A DNA stretch of 64,000 nt, from positions 62,001-126,000 of the forward strand of contig JBGSTD010000026.1 in the NCBI GenBank assembly GCA_041736675.1. The letters are read 5' to 3'. This DNA comes from Salaquimonas sp041736675 (GTDB taxonomy: Bacteria > Pseudomonadota > Alphaproteobacteria > Rhizobiales > Rhizobiaceae). A program made the position numbers and the translations under genes. Positions 34,484-43,903 of the stretch are shown here, piece after piece; position 1 is the first letter of the stretch; each line of letters begins with the position of its first letter. The notes under the pieces are model-generated. The model saw only the letters and a program-made list of their open reading frames with translations, was not told the DNA's origin and ran no database searches.

Positions 34484-35587
34484 ATGACAACCAATTCCCC
34501 CTTGAGCCCTACTCCCAAAAAAGGTGTTATGGATATTGCAATCTATACCCCCGGAAAATCTGCTGCTCCCGCCGGCGTGAAACTGCACAAGCTGTCATCC
34601 AATGAAACACCCTTGGGGCCGAGCCCTGCCGCGGTCGCCGCAATACAGGACGCGCTGTCCCACCTCGAACTTTATCCTGATGGCACATCGGCAGCACTCA
34701 AGAATGCCATCGGCCAGGTTTATGGGCTCAATACCGCGAACCTGATTTGCGGCAACGGTTCCGACGAAATTCTCTCCATGATCGGCGCAGCCTATCTGGA
34801 AGCCGGTGACGAGGTTGTGTTCACCGAACATGGTTTCCTCATGTACCGGATTATCGCACTGTCCTGCGGCGGAGTTCCTGTTGTAGTGAAGGAGAAAGAC
34901 GAACGCGCAGATGTGAACGCGATACTTTCTGCGGTCACCGAAAAGACCCGGCTTGTTTTTCTCGCCAACCCCAACAATCCGACGGGCACCTATCTGCCGA
35001 TGGAAGAAGTACGCCGCCTGCACGCAGGACTGCCGGCCAATGTCATTCTTGTTCTGGATGCGGCATATGCCGAATACGTGCGCCGCAATGATTATGAATC
35101 CGGCATGGAACTGGTCGCTTCGTCGCAAAATGTGGTCATGACCCGTACCTTCTCCAAAATTCACGGACTTGCCGCCTTGCGTGTCGGCTGGTGCTACGCA
35201 CCCAAAACCATCATAGATACCCTCGAGCGCGTGCGCGGTCCCTTTAACGTCAATGCGCTGGCAATCGCAGCGGGTGCCGCAGCGATCCGTGACCGTGATC
35301 ATATGGACAAGTCGATTGCCCACAATGACAAATGGATGAGTTTTCTTGTCAGCGAACTCGAACAAATGGGCCTTCGCGTAACACCATCTGTCGGCAATTT
35401 CATCCTGATCCATTTTCCGGACCAAAAAGGCAAAAGCGCCGCCGAGGCTGACGCCTATCTGACCTCACAAGGGCTGATCCTGCGCGCTGTTGCGGGTTAT
35501 GGTTTCCCCAACTCGCTGCGCATGACCATTGGCAGCGAAGAGGCAAACCGCGCGGTGATAGCAGCGTTGAAACAGTTCCTTGCCTGA
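34484..35587 (+). CDS. hisC: Histidinol-phosphate aminotransferase
   Basis: The 367-residue protein is a fold type I PLP enzyme. The IYTPGKS start, KLSSNETPLGPSP, the cofactor site GNGSDEIL, ANPNNPTGTY and the PLP Lys in TRTFSKIHGLAALRVGW are all HisC features. I start at the ATG at 34484 because rhizobial HisC proteins begin with a similar short PTP..G.(M/L)DIA leader; an ATG at 34427 is open but has poor spacing. It transfers amino groups to imidazole-acetol phosphate, and in this gene pair with tyrC it may also serve aromatic amino acids. Confidence 0.92.
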   Translation: MTTNSPLSPTPKKGVMDIAIYTPGKSAAPAGVKLHKLSSNETPLGPSPAAVAAIQDALSHLELYPDGTSAALKNAIGQVYGLNTANLICGNGSDEILSMIGAAYLEAGDEVVFTEHGFLMYRIIALSCGGVPVVVKEKDERADVNAILSAVTEKTRLVFLANPNNPTGTYLPMEEVRRLHAGLPANVILVLDAAYAEYVRRNDYESGMELVASSQNVVMTRTFSKIHGLAALRVGWCYAPKTIIDTLERVRGPFNVNALAIAAGAAAIRDRDHMDKSIAHNDKWMSFLVSELEQMGLRVTPSVGNFILIHFPDQKGKSAAEADAYLTSQGLILRAVAGYGFPNSLRMTIGSEEANRAVIAALKQFLA

Positions 35588-35621
35588 GGCCTGATGATTT
35601 GAACGGAAGCAGTCAATAGAA

Positions 35622-36575
35622 ATGTCCCGCGTTGTAAAAAAATTGGCAATCCTTGGCCAGGGCCTGATCGGCTCTTCGATCACGCGCGCGGTTTTCGAAC
35701 GCAAGCTTGCGAGAGAAATTGTTATAACCGACAACTCTGAAAAGGTGCGCAAACGCCTCCTTGAACTCGGCCTTGGCGCGGCGAAGGTGGTCGACAACAA
35801 TGTCGAGGCCGTTAACGGAGCCGACATGGTGATCGGCTGTATTCCCGTTGCAAGCTATCGCGACCTCATGGGCGAAATTGCACCGCACTTAAAGCCAGGG
35901 GCCATTGTTTCCGACGTGGGTTCGGTAAAGCAAAATATAGTTGCAGAGGCGATGCCTCTATTGCCAGCAGGGGTGCACTTCGTTCCTGCCCACCCGATTG
36001 CCGGGACTGAGTTTTCCGGACCCGATGCGGGTCTGCCAAAATTATTTGTCAACCGCTGGTGTATCCTGACGCCGCCGGAAGGATGTGACGAGGCCGCCGT
36101 GCAGACCGTAAAATCCCTCTGGGAGGGGATGGGTTCAAAAGTTGAAATCATGACACCGTTTCGCCATGACAGCGCCCTTGCCCTGACCAGCCATCTGCCG
36201 CATCTGGTGGCCTTTTCAATATTTCAGACCGCAATCGCCGAAGAGGAGCGGACCCATTCCCCGGTCATGCAATTTTCCGCAGGCGCCTTCAAGGACTTCA
36301 CCCGCATTGCTTCATCAAACCCGACCATGTGGCGTGACATCTTTTTAAAGAACAAAGGCCCGCTGCTGGACGCCTTCCACAAACTGATGATCGACATGCA
36401 GTCAATGGCCGATGCCATTGAAAAAGATGATGGACAAAAGCTTGAAGATCTTTTGACGGTCAGCCGGCTGACCCGCCGCCGTGTCATTGAAAAGGAACAT
36501 ATTTCCCTTTTGCCCGAAGACAAGTCTGCTAAGCTCGAAGACACACTTTTCCGGCCCTACTCCTCAGACGATTGA
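35622..36575 (+). CDS. tyrC: Prephenate/arogenate dehydrogenase
   Basis: The 317-residue protein starts with the NAD(P)-binding LAILGQGLIGSSITRAV and has the HPIAGTEFSGP motif with the catalytic His of the TyrA family. The rest is the helical dimerisation domain, with the DSALALTSHLPHLVAF stretch. It oxidatively decarboxylates prephenate or arogenate towards tyrosine. It follows hisC by 34 bases, the usual order in Hyphomicrobiales, where the two act in aromatic amino-acid synthesis. There is no ACT domain. Confidence 0.92.
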   Translation: MSRVVKKLAILGQGLIGSSITRAVFERKLAREIVITDNSEKVRKRLLELGLGAAKVVDNNVEAVNGADMVIGCIPVASYRDLMGEIAPHLKPGAIVSDVGSVKQNIVAEAMPLLPAGVHFVPAHPIAGTEFSGPDAGLPKLFVNRWCILTPPEGCDEAAVQTVKSLWEGMGSKVEIMTPFRHDSALALTSHLPHLVAFSIFQTAIAEEERTHSPVMQFSAGAFKDFTRIASSNPTMWRDIFLKNKGPLLDAFHKLMIDMQSMADAIEKDDGQKLEDLLTVSRLTRRRVIEKEHISLLPEDKSAKLEDTLFRPYSSDD

Positions 36576-37625
36576 TCAAAAGAGTCGCGGAATATTGGCA
36601 ATTTCGATAAAGCCGAGAATAACCTTGCCATCCTTGATCACCACCTTGAGGTCTTTAATCCGCGCCTTGCCATCGGTTTTTTCCGCAACAGCATCGAGGT
36701 AGTGAACAATGTCCGACAGCGCGGCGGCTGCAGGCGGGAAAACGGATCCTGCATAATTCATCAGACTTTTCGGATCATCAATATTGAAGACCAGTTCACC
36801 CGAGACAATGCCGCTGTCACTGACCTCAAGCGGACCAGAGATTTTCAGGGAGCCACCGCCTTGTGTGGAGAACGTGAAGTCCGAGAGCATCGCCTTGCCA
36901 CCATTGTGCTGTAGCGTCCAGATCAAATCCTCGCCTTCGCGGATCATCTTCAGACCGTTGGCAATCTGAGCCTGAAAATTGAAGGAGACTGGTTCAATCA
37001 AACCAGCACCGCCGTCATTTATTTTCCATTTTTCGCCGGAGAAAGCGACATCAAGATCGGTATCTTCAGCCTTCGGATCGGGGCGGGCATGAAACTGCAG
37101 TTGCGACAGCGAACCCAGAAGATCGAGTTGGCCAAAATCATTGGCTGCAATTGTCAGTTCGTCAGCCACAAGTGACAGCCGCTGAAATCCGCCGGTATCA
37201 AGTTTCGAACTGGATTTCAGATTGCTCCAATCGAGCGATAATGGCGCAAACCCGGGAACACTGACCTGGTAGGGGCCGTCGAGTTCAGCAACAACATGGC
37301 CTGGCCGGTAAAGTTGCGCTGCTGAACGAAAACCAAGACCCGAGACAGAAACCCCTGCTGATGGGTCGTTGAAGTCGACCTTGTCGCAGAACACTCCGAT
37401 CCGGAACGGATATCCGTTGACCTGTTGGTTGTCACATTTGAGTGTCTTGCCGGCTTTTTCAAGTTGGCCGGAAAATCCCGTCAGGGTTTCGTCAAGTTTT
37501 CCGGCAGCCCAGAACCAACCGGCGCTAAGAGCTGCAACCAGCAAAACCATGAACGCCACAAAGGCGGACAACTTGCGTTTTGAACCACTCGAAATCGAGC
37601 CTGACTGTTCCAAATTTTGCTCCAT
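36576..37625 (-). CDS. DUF2125 family protein, membrane-anchored
   Basis: The 349-residue protein has one N-terminal membrane segment (about 20-42) and a large beta-rich periplasmic part with an early CDNQQVNGYPFRIGVFCD motif containing two Cys that may form a disulfide. This pattern and its place after tyrC match the DUF2125 family of alphaproteobacteria. The function is unknown; the fold suggests a lipid- or envelope-related AsmA-like periplasmic protein, which is inference. Its stop abuts that of tyrC, with convergent transcription. Confidence 0.82.
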   Translation of the reverse strand: MEQNLEQSGSISSGSKRKLSAFVAFMVLLVAALSAGWFWAAGKLDETLTGFSGQLEKAGKTLKCDNQQVNGYPFRIGVFCDKVDFNDPSAGVSVSGLGFRSAAQLYRPGHVVAELDGPYQVSVPGFAPLSLDWSNLKSSSKLDTGGFQRLSLVADELTIAANDFGQLDLLGSLSQLQFHARPDPKAEDTDLDVAFSGEKWKINDGGAGLIEPVSFNFQAQIANGLKMIREGEDLIWTLQHNGGKAMLSDFTFSTQGGGSLKISGPLEVSDSGIVSGELVFNIDDPKSLMNYAGSVFPPAAAALSDIVHYLDAVAEKTDGKARIKDLKVVIKDGKVILGFIEIANIPRLF

Positions 37626-37756
37626 TGATACAAAACCATTAAATAACCCTGCACCATTTTGCCGCTTCCAACCCCTACCCTAAAACTTGCGTTTTTGATA
37701 ACAGGTTTGACCATGACAAAGTTGTACGAATCTCTTGCACAGGACGCGGGCCGTTT

Positions 37757-38293
37757 ATGAGTGATTTTTGGGTATTTGGCTATGGCTCACTGATCTGGAA
37801 ACCAGGCTTTGAGTATATCGCTGAGAGCAAGGCAATACTAGAAGGCTGGAATCGTTGCCTGTGCGTTTATTCATGGGTTCATCGAGGAACCGAGGAACTC
37901 CCAGGACTCGTGCTCGGTCTTGACCGCGGAGGAAATTGCGAAGGTCTTGCCCGACTTGTATCCGGCGAAAAGCGCGACCGGGTGATTGCCTATCTGCGCG
38001 AACGCGAACTGGTCACCAACGTATATCAGGAAGTTTGGGTGGATATTACCCTTCAAGGCGGCGAACGCGTCAAGGCGCTTACCTATGTGGTCGACCGGAA
38101 ACATCAGCAATATGCATCAAGACACACAATTGACGAATTGGTTGAAATGATCAGGCGTTCAAGAGGCCAATCGGGAACCAACAAGGATTATGTATGCAGT
38201 ACGTACTCATCCTTGAGAGAGCTGGATATCAATGATGATGTATTGGAAAAAATTGTTGCAGAGCTGGAAACAGAGGTCATTCTGCACGGGTAA
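37757..38293 (+). CDS. chaC: ChaC-like gamma-glutamylcyclotransferase
   Basis: The 178-residue protein begins with the family signature FWVFGYGSLIWKPGFEY, which forms the substrate loop. It continues with a WVHRGTEELPGLVLGLDRGG segment and then VWVDI and YVVDRKHQQY strands. ChaC enzymes break glutathione to 5-oxoproline and Cys-Gly. The protein is slightly shorter than E. coli ChaC (231 residues) but complete in the core. Its last 17 bases overlap the 3' end of the convergent plsC-like gene. Confidence 0.88.
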   Translation: MSDFWVFGYGSLIWKPGFEYIAESKAILEGWNRCLCVYSWVHRGTEELPGLVLGLDRGGNCEGLARLVSGEKRDRVIAYLRERELVTNVYQEVWVDITLQGGERVKALTYVVDRKHQQYASRHTIDELVEMIRRSRGQSGTNKDYVCSTYSSLRELDINDDVLEKIVAELETEVILHG

Positions 38294-39092
38294 GTTCCAG
38301 CGCAAGCGGCGGCGGCAATTCCGATTGTGCTGCCTCCTCAATCAACCGTTTTGATGCGGTTTCAATAACCTCATACAATTTTTCTGAAAATTCCTCTTTT
38401 GACAATCCTGGCTGGATGGGCTCCAGAAATTCCATGATGATCGTGCCAGGGTATATCAGCAATGCCTGTCTGCCCCAATAGAGACCGGAATTGAGTGCGA
38501 CCGGCTGAACAGGAACCTTGAGATTGTCATAAAGATACGTGATGCCGAATTTGTAGCGTGCATTCGATCCGGATTTGGTTCGTGTTCCCTCCGGATAAAT
38601 AATGATCTGGCGGTTGCGTTCAGCCATCTGGATTTTCGAGTTTTTTGCCATGGAAGCCAATGCAATGGCGCCTTTGCCGCGATCAACCGGCACTACTTTC
38701 ATTTTCGCCATGTACCAGCCAAACAGCGGTATGAACATCAACTCCCGTTTCAGAATATAGCCAGGATCCTTGAAAAACAGGATCATCGTATAGGTTTCCC
38801 ACGCGGACTGGTGCTTGGAGCCGACCAATTGGTTGCCGGTCTGGTCCAGCCGTTCAACACCGCGAAATTCATAGCGCGTGCCGCAAATTTTGTTCTGCAG
38901 CCACAAATGACTGTAAGCCCACAATTTGGCGATTTTCCACGCATCCGTGCGCGGCACAATGAAAAACACAGGCGTCCAGAAAATCATCTGCAGCGCATTG
39001 CTGAGATAAAATAGCGCGGTAAACAGCAGGGATCGAAAATAAATCAAAAAATTGACCACAAGAAGATGACGAAATCGCAGGTCAACGTTCAT
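38277..39092 (-). CDS. plsC: 1-acyl-sn-glycerol-3-phosphate acyltransferase
   Basis: The 271-residue protein has an N-terminal hydrophobic anchor (about 10-45) and the acyltransferase motifs. KHQSAWET takes the place of the more common NHxSxxD, a variant I associate with alphaproteobacterial PlsC, and the IIYPEGTRTKSG glycerophosphate site follows. It would acylate lysophosphatidic acid to phosphatidic acid at the inner membrane. It sits between chaC (convergent) and the ydcF-like gene on the same strand. Confidence 0.88.
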   Translation of the reverse strand: MNVDLRFRHLLVVNFLIYFRSLLFTALFYLSNALQMIFWTPVFFIVPRTDAWKIAKLWAYSHLWLQNKICGTRYEFRGVERLDQTGNQLVGSKHQSAWETYTMILFFKDPGYILKRELMFIPLFGWYMAKMKVVPVDRGKGAIALASMAKNSKIQMAERNRQIIIYPEGTRTKSGSNARYKFGITYLYDNLKVPVQPVALNSGLYWGRQALLIYPGTIIMEFLEPIQPGLSKEEFSEKLYEVIETASKRLIEEAAQSELPPPLALELTRAE

Positions 39093-39234
39093 CCAGATTC
39101 AGAATCGCAGCTTGCCTGATTTGATTTTTTACATTTCCCCGTGGATTTGTCGATTCCACCAAGCCCATGAAAGCAGCAAAATCCGCCCTGATCTGACTCA
39201 ACCGTATCAATAATAAACCTGTTCGCCTGCCGAG

Positions 39235-39936
39235 TTACATTCTGGCAGTGGCTGGCGACCGATTGGATTCAAGCAGCCAGATCCTCGCAGTTGCGGCAAG
39301 AAACTTTCCATATTCCAACAACCGCGTCTTGAGCAGCAGTTTTTCATCATTCTCAGCCAGAACTCGCGGTCGGGCGACATAAGGATAGAATTTGATATTC
39401 GGGTTCGCATTGACGAGCTCAATCAAAGTTCTCGGCATGTGATATTCGCTGGTTACGACAATCAACCTGTCAAAATGGTGACGTTCTGCCCATTCGGAAA
39501 TTTCCCTGGCATTGCCAACGGTGTTTGCAGCTTTTCGGCCAAGATCAATACAGCAGGGCGACTTTGCACTTTTCCGGCCCAAAGCGTTGAACATTGCATG
39601 TTTTGAAGTCTGGCTGTGAACACCGCTGATGAGAAGTCTCTTGGCCTTGCCCTCTTCCAGAAGATCGATGCCTGTCTCGATCCGGTCCGCGCCTCCTGTA
39701 AGAACAACAATGCCATCGGCTGGCACCACTCCAAGATTGTAATAATCATCAATAACCGCCTGAAACCGGAAAAACCCTGCGACCAGCAGACCCAAGGCAA
39801 TCGCTGACGCCAGTGCGCAAAGTCGCAAACAAAGCCATGTTGTATTGATATCATCAAGATGAGGTCTGGATTGAGAGGAGACGACAGGAAAAGTCCGGCC
39901 TCGCGCGTTGGCATCTGGTTTCACCCTGGAGTTCAT
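39235..39936 (-). CDS. YdcF/SanA-family membrane protein (DUF218)
   Basis: The protein has 233 residues from the ATG at 39936. A membrane anchor at about 35-60 precedes the DUF218 domain with IVVLTGGADRIETGIDLLEEGKA, the LISGV strand, NTVGNAREISEWA and VVTSEYHMPRTLIEL. Relatives (SanA, ElyC) affect envelope integrity and peptidoglycan precursor use in E. coli; the molecular activity is not settled. It lies about 110 bases after ftsX on the same strand. Confidence 0.85.
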   Translation of the reverse strand: MNSRVKPDANARGRTFPVVSSQSRPHLDDINTTWLCLRLCALASAIALGLLVAGFFRFQAVIDDYYNLGVVPADGIVVLTGGADRIETGIDLLEEGKAKRLLISGVHSQTSKHAMFNALGRKSAKSPCCIDLGRKAANTVGNAREISEWAERHHFDRLIVVTSEYHMPRTLIELVNANPNIKFYPYVARPRVLAENDEKLLLKTRLLEYGKFLAATARIWLLESNRSPATARM

Positions 39937-40091
39937 ACCGTGCCTGTGCGTAGCGGTTCTAATCAATACCAAGCTTCCTTCACCTGTTCTCTTGACCCAC
40001 CTATGATCAGTATCTCACTGGGTTTTAAAGGAATTAACAATAGAACTTGTCGGATATTAGGTGAGATTAAGGCATAAAATTAACCTTGATG

Positions 40092-41126
40092 TCATGCCTC
40101 CTGTCCGCCTCCATAAGTCTCCAATTGTCCCACATGACGCATAACCGTTATGCGCGAAGTCAGCCCTGTCAGGACAGCAACACCCACTGCAACCAGAAAT
40201 ATTCCAAAAAGCCCCCAACCACCGATGGAAAAAGTTCCAAACAGGGCGGCCATCTGGTCGGCTTGCGGTGTTGATCGCATCGAGGATGTCCAAAGCCCAA
40301 GAGCGAGGAACACGAAGATTGCGGCAATCCCTCCGCTCAATGAACCAATTAACCCCAATCTCAGGAAATGGTGTTCAAACTCACGGGCAATGAAAACGCG
40401 GTCCGCCCCAACAAAATGCAGAACCTCGACAATATCCTTGTTTCCAGCCATGGCGCCTCTGGTTGCAAAAACCACGGTGAGAACGGTTGCTGTCATGACA
40501 AGTGCAAAAATGACAATCCCGCCGAGCACGGTGGTACGCGCCATTGTGGTCAAGCGATCCACCCAGGAGCGGTGATCATCCAGCGATGCTCCAGGTACTT
40601 CTGCATTGATGCGGGCAGCCATGGCGGCATAGTCGGGCTTGGCACCGTCCTTGATCTCGACGGTCAATAGTGCCGGTATCGGCAGCTCATCCAGTTGCAG
40701 ACCTGATCCCAGAAACGGTTCAAGCAGCCGGGCAGTCGCTTCATCATCCAGCAGGGTTACGCTGGCAACCCCGTCATAGGACAACAGCAACTGGCTCGCC
40801 AACTTCACCGAGGCTTCCATGTCAATGTTTTCATAGGGTCTGATCTGGACTGTTATCTCTCTGGATATGTCATTCTGCCAGCCTTGAGCCGCATCGCGTA
40901 CGAGGAAAACCGCTCCCAGGGTCAGGCATGCCAAAAAGGCCATGATGGCAATCACCGTCAACAATGCCTGCCCGGCCACCCCCTCGCGCGGCACGATATT
41001 GCGGCCGCTGGTCAGTGAGGGCACGCGGGGTTTGCGCGTGCCGCCAATCACATTGCTGCCCGGCGCTGAACCGCCCTGCATTGCAGTCACGCTGTCATCG
41101 TCAACAGTTGGAACCGGATCAACCAT
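40092..41126 (-). CDS. ftsX: Cell-division ABC-type membrane subunit
   Basis: From the ATG at 41126 the protein has 344 residues and overlaps the ftsE stop by eight bases. A cytoplasmic N-terminal tail of about 45 residues precedes the first helix (about 48-72). A periplasmic domain of about 120 residues follows (QIRPYENIDMEAS...), then three helices clustered in the C-terminal half. This is the FtsX layout. With FtsE it forms a complex at the divisome that controls peptidoglycan hydrolases. The longer reading frame back to 41171 lies inside ftsE and has no support. Confidence 0.92.
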   Translation of the reverse strand: MVDPVPTVDDDSVTAMQGGSAPGSNVIGGTRKPRVPSLTSGRNIVPREGVAGQALLTVIAIMAFLACLTLGAVFLVRDAAQGWQNDISREITVQIRPYENIDMEASVKLASQLLLSYDGVASVTLLDDEATARLLEPFLGSGLQLDELPIPALLTVEIKDGAKPDYAAMAARINAEVPGASLDDHRSWVDRLTTMARTTVLGGIVIFALVMTATVLTVVFATRGAMAGNKDIVEVLHFVGADRVFIAREFEHHFLRLGLIGSLSGGIAAIFVFLALGLWTSSMRSTPQADQMAALFGTFSIGGWGLFGIFLVAVGVAVLTGLTSRITVMRHVGQLETYGGGQEA

Positions 41127-41778
41127 AAATCTGTAACCTGCCTTCGGTAAGCACCAGACGGCGCGCTTCATACTGGTCCATCAGGGCCATATCATGCGTG
41201 GCAATAATCACCGATGTTCCCGAGCGGTGTAATTCTATGAATAGCCGCAATAAACGCCTCGCCATGGGCGGATCCACGTTCCCGGTAGGTTCGTCAGCCA
41301 AAAGCACTTTCGGCTGATCAATCAGGGCTCGGGCAATTGCCGCCCGTTGCTTCTCTCCACCGGACAAAACCGGCGGCAAAGCATGCATGCGCTCACCCAG
41401 ACCTACCCACTTCAACAATTCTGTAACTTCCGGGCGATAACTTGACTCATCACGGCCAAGCACCTTCAGTGGCAGCGCCACGTTTTCATAGGTCGTCAAA
41501 TGGCCCAGAAGCCGAAAATCCTGGAATACAACACCAACCTTGCGCCGGATTTCGGGCATTGCGCTTCGCGGTATCCGGGAAGCTTCCTGACCAAAAACCC
41601 TTACCACGCCGCGGGTGGGCTTGAGCGACATCAACATCAGGCGCAAAAGGCTTGTTTTTCCGGCACCAGAGGGTCCGGTCAGAAACTGAAATGAATTGGC
41701 AGGAATATCAAAGCTGAGATCGCTCAGGATTTCCGGTCCCAAGCCATATCGCAAGCCGACGTTTTCAAATTGAATCAC
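41119..41778 (-). CDS. ftsE: Cell-division ATP-binding protein
   Basis: This compact 219-residue ABC ATPase is intact: Walker A GPSGAGKTSLL, Q-loop VVFQDFRLL, signature LSGGEKQR, Walker B VLLADEPTGN and the switch His in IIATHD. Size and the N-terminal MIQFENVGLRYG match FtsE. Coupled to ftsX by overlapping codons, it drives FtsX conformational changes at the septum. The promoter lies in the 142-bp divergent gap to the next gene. Confidence 0.95.
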   Translation of the reverse strand: MIQFENVGLRYGLGPEILSDLSFDIPANSFQFLTGPSGAGKTSLLRLMLMSLKPTRGVVRVFGQEASRIPRSAMPEIRRKVGVVFQDFRLLGHLTTYENVALPLKVLGRDESSYRPEVTELLKWVGLGERMHALPPVLSGGEKQRAAIARALIDQPKVLLADEPTGNVDPPMARRLLRLFIELHRSGTSVIIATHDMALMDQYEARRLVLTEGRLQIYG

Positions 41779-41920
41779 TGAATTTTTCCTCGAATCCTGA
41801 CGGTCATTTTGCGTTAATTATGGTTAACAATGCATTAAGGATTGCAGGGTATATCAGGTGAAGGGCTTGGCGATAAGTTACAGTTTCCGGGCCAAAACCA
41901 CAGGATATGGATTTGAAGCC

Positions 41921-42580
41921 ATGCGCAACCAATCTGCCAATACCCAGGCCAGAACGATAGACCACGAGCCTCTGTCAGACAATACCGATGCTCCAGTCTT
42001 TGGAAAGCGCACCAGAGCAACGGCAGGGCAATCTGTCACCCGGGACTTTTTCACCCGTACCAGCACCAATCTGCCAGCTCGAAAACTGCCACATGCATCG
42101 GCTCGGACACAGGAGGAGAGCGATAATTCCACGCTTTTTGTGCGGTTGCGCGATCTTGACTGGCCGTTGAAATATCTTGCTTTCACGTTTTTGATCGCAC
42201 TGGCATTGCCAATGACCCTGATTTCAATCACCGAAAGAATTCCGCACTGGATGGGCACAGAGGGCGTCGACACAATGACCACCTCCTCCATTTCCCCTAA
42301 TGCCGGGGTTTCAGTCAGCGACGTCTCGATGACGCGCATCATCAAAAACAGTACGTCGCTCGTTTCGGTTTATGGCAGGATCAGCTATGCGGCAGGTCCC
42401 TCCAAAACCCTGAAACCGCTTCTGGTTACGCTCTATGACAAGGATGGAAAAACACTACAGAGCTGGCTGCACACAATTCCCATAGGCAAAATCCGTTCAA
42501 AACAAAATTTCAGGTTTATCACTTCGGCGATTGACTATAGCGGTAATGCCGAGACAGTGTCGGTAGTACCTGTCAAGTAA
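41921..42580 (+). CDS. Single-pass membrane protein upstream of hpt (DUF3426-like)
   Basis: The 219-residue protein (ATG at 41921; a GTG at 41858 adds 21 residues) has a charged, Thr- and Arg-rich cytoplasmic part, one membrane helix at about 84-105 and a periplasmic beta domain with VSVYGRISYAAG and LLVTLYDKDGKTLQSW. In related genomes this place beside ftsE and hpt is held by a zinc-finger (MJ0042) plus DUF3426 protein. The C-terminal part here fits that, but no Cys-based zinc finger is present, so the N-terminal domain may have been lost. The function is unknown. Confidence 0.6.
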   Translation: MRNQSANTQARTIDHEPLSDNTDAPVFGKRTRATAGQSVTRDFFTRTSTNLPARKLPHASARTQEESDNSTLFVRLRDLDWPLKYLAFTFLIALALPMTLISITERIPHWMGTEGVDTMTTSSISPNAGVSVSDVSMTRIIKNSTSLVSVYGRISYAAGPSKTLKPLLVTLYDKDGKTLQSWLHTIPIGKIRSKQNFRFITSAIDYSGNAETVSVVPVK

Positions 42581-42595
42581 ACGCGAGAGCCAACA

Positions 42596-43138
42596 ATGCC
42601 AATCGTTCGCAACAAGAAAATAGAGGTTCTTTTCAGCGCTGAAGAGATCGCCAAACGTACCCATGAACTAGCCGAAGAGATTGCTCTAAGCGACCTGCGC
42701 GATATTCTGGTTATCTCCGTTTTGAAAGGGTCATTCGTTTTTGCAGCAGACCTCATTCGTGCTTTTCACAGGGCAGGACTTGCACCGGAAGTCGAGTTTA
42801 TCTCCATCTCGAGCTATGGTGCAGGGATTGAAGCAGGAAAACTGACCCTGCTGCAAGACATCAAGACCGAGGTCAAGGGCCGCGACGTCATTTTGATCGA
42901 TGACATTCTGGAATCCGGCAACACCATGCAGTTCACCCGCAACCTGATGCTTTCACGCGGGGCCAACAAGGTTGCCATCATCACACTTCTGGACAAATCC
43001 ATGCGCCGCAAAGCTGCCATAGAGGCGGATTATGTTGGATTCGATTGCCCCGACAAATTTGTCGTGGGTTACGGTATGGACGTTGGCCATGCTTTCCGCG
43101 AACTGCCTTTTGTCGGCATTGTTACAGGAGACGCCTGA
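42596..43138 (+). CDS. hpt: Hypoxanthine phosphoribosyltransferase
   Basis: The 180-residue protein has the purine PRTase layout: VISVLKGSFVFAADL early, SSYGAG, and the PRPP-binding VILIDDILESGNTM, then the purine-binding KFVVGYGMDVGHAFRELPFVG. It salvages hypoxanthine (and guanine) to nucleotides. It lies 15 bases after the DUF3426-like gene and directly abuts cpdR, whose ATG follows its stop without a gap. Confidence 0.95.
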   Translation: MPIVRNKKIEVLFSAEEIAKRTHELAEEIALSDLRDILVISVLKGSFVFAADLIRAFHRAGLAPEVEFISISSYGAGIEAGKLTLLQDIKTEVKGRDVILIDDILESGNTMQFTRNLMLSRGANKVAIITLLDKSMRRKAAIEADYVGFDCPDKFVVGYGMDVGHAFRELPFVGIVTGDA

Positions 43139-43504
43139 ATGGCAAGAATTCTGCTGGTCGAAGACGACGACTCGGTCCGCACCTTCGTTTCGCGCGCGCT
43201 GCAAATCGACCGGCACAACGTTCTTGAAGCTGAAGACGGTGAAGCTGGCCTCGAAATCTATCTTGCCGATGACGAAGGATTTGATCTGGTCCTGACTGAT
43301 ATCCAGATGCCTAGAATGGACGGAATAGCCATGAGTGAGGCAATAGCCCGCGCTCTGCCAGATCAAAAGATTTTGATGATGACCGGCTTTGCCAATCAGC
43401 GCGAACGCGCTGAGCATCTGTCAACAATCATCGTCGATGTGGTTCAAAAGCCATTCACACTGCCGGAAATCAGAAAGCAGGTCTTGCGCGCACTTGCTGC
43501 CTGA
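43139..43504 (+). CDS. cpdR: Single-domain response regulator CpdR
   Basis: The 121-residue protein is a bare receiver domain. It has the acidic pair EDDD near residue 8-11, the phospho-acceptor Asp in LVLTDIQMPRMDG, the Thr in MMTGFA and the Lys in VQKPF. In Caulobacter and rhizobia, CpdR is phosphorylated by the CckA-ChpT relay and, when unphosphorylated, delivers substrates such as CtrA regulators to ClpXP. The abutting arrangement after hpt is the one known for cpdR in Hyphomicrobiales. Confidence 0.9.
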   Translation: MARILLVEDDDSVRTFVSRALQIDRHNVLEAEDGEAGLEIYLADDEGFDLVLTDIQMPRMDGIAMSEAIARALPDQKILMMTGFANQRERAEHLSTIIVDVVQKPFTLPEIRKQVLRALAA

Positions 43505-43518
43505 CCTGTCTTTTTCAA

Positions 43519-43785
43519 TTAGAAATCGACGGCTATCCCCTTTTTTTCCCAATCACCAAAGCGCACAGGATCGGGCCCATCACGCCCGTTGATTTCCTTC
43601 AACGCCGGATTTGGCGCCTTTTCAGCCAGTCTGCGGCGTTCTTCAGCCTCAGCAAGGGCGCGCTTGGCGACGTCCGGCAATTCGGTTGACTGATCATTTG
43701 CAATGGCAACTGACGATAGTTCAGTACCTTCATTTCCCCTCTCTTCGATTTCCTCGCCTTCACTTTGAGTATCTTTGTCAGCCAT
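43519..43785 (-). CDS. DUF1674 / succinate dehydrogenase assembly factor 4 homologue
   Basis: The 88-residue acidic protein has a variable N-terminal half and the highly conserved ending EINGRDGPDPVRFGDWEKKG, which is the hallmark of the DUF1674/SDHAF4 family. In mitochondria SDHAF4 binds flavinated SdhA and protects it during complex II assembly; bacterial homologues are assumed to act likewise. The ATG at 43785 is preferred over a TTG two codons upstream. It converges with cpdR and diverges from rsmB. Confidence 0.88.
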   Translation of the reverse strand: MADKDTQSEGEEIEERGNEGTELSSVAIANDQSTELPDVAKRALAEAEERRRLAEKAPNPALKEINGRDGPDPVRFGDWEKKGIAVDF

Positions 43786-43903
43786 TTGCAAAAAACCTTT
43801 CAGCGCACCTGCCGCATCCTCGCAGCAGAGACAAAACTTGATGCTTTCTTTTATACACCAATGGCTCCATATAGGCAGAAATTCTCAATGAAGCAAAAGT
43901 CTC

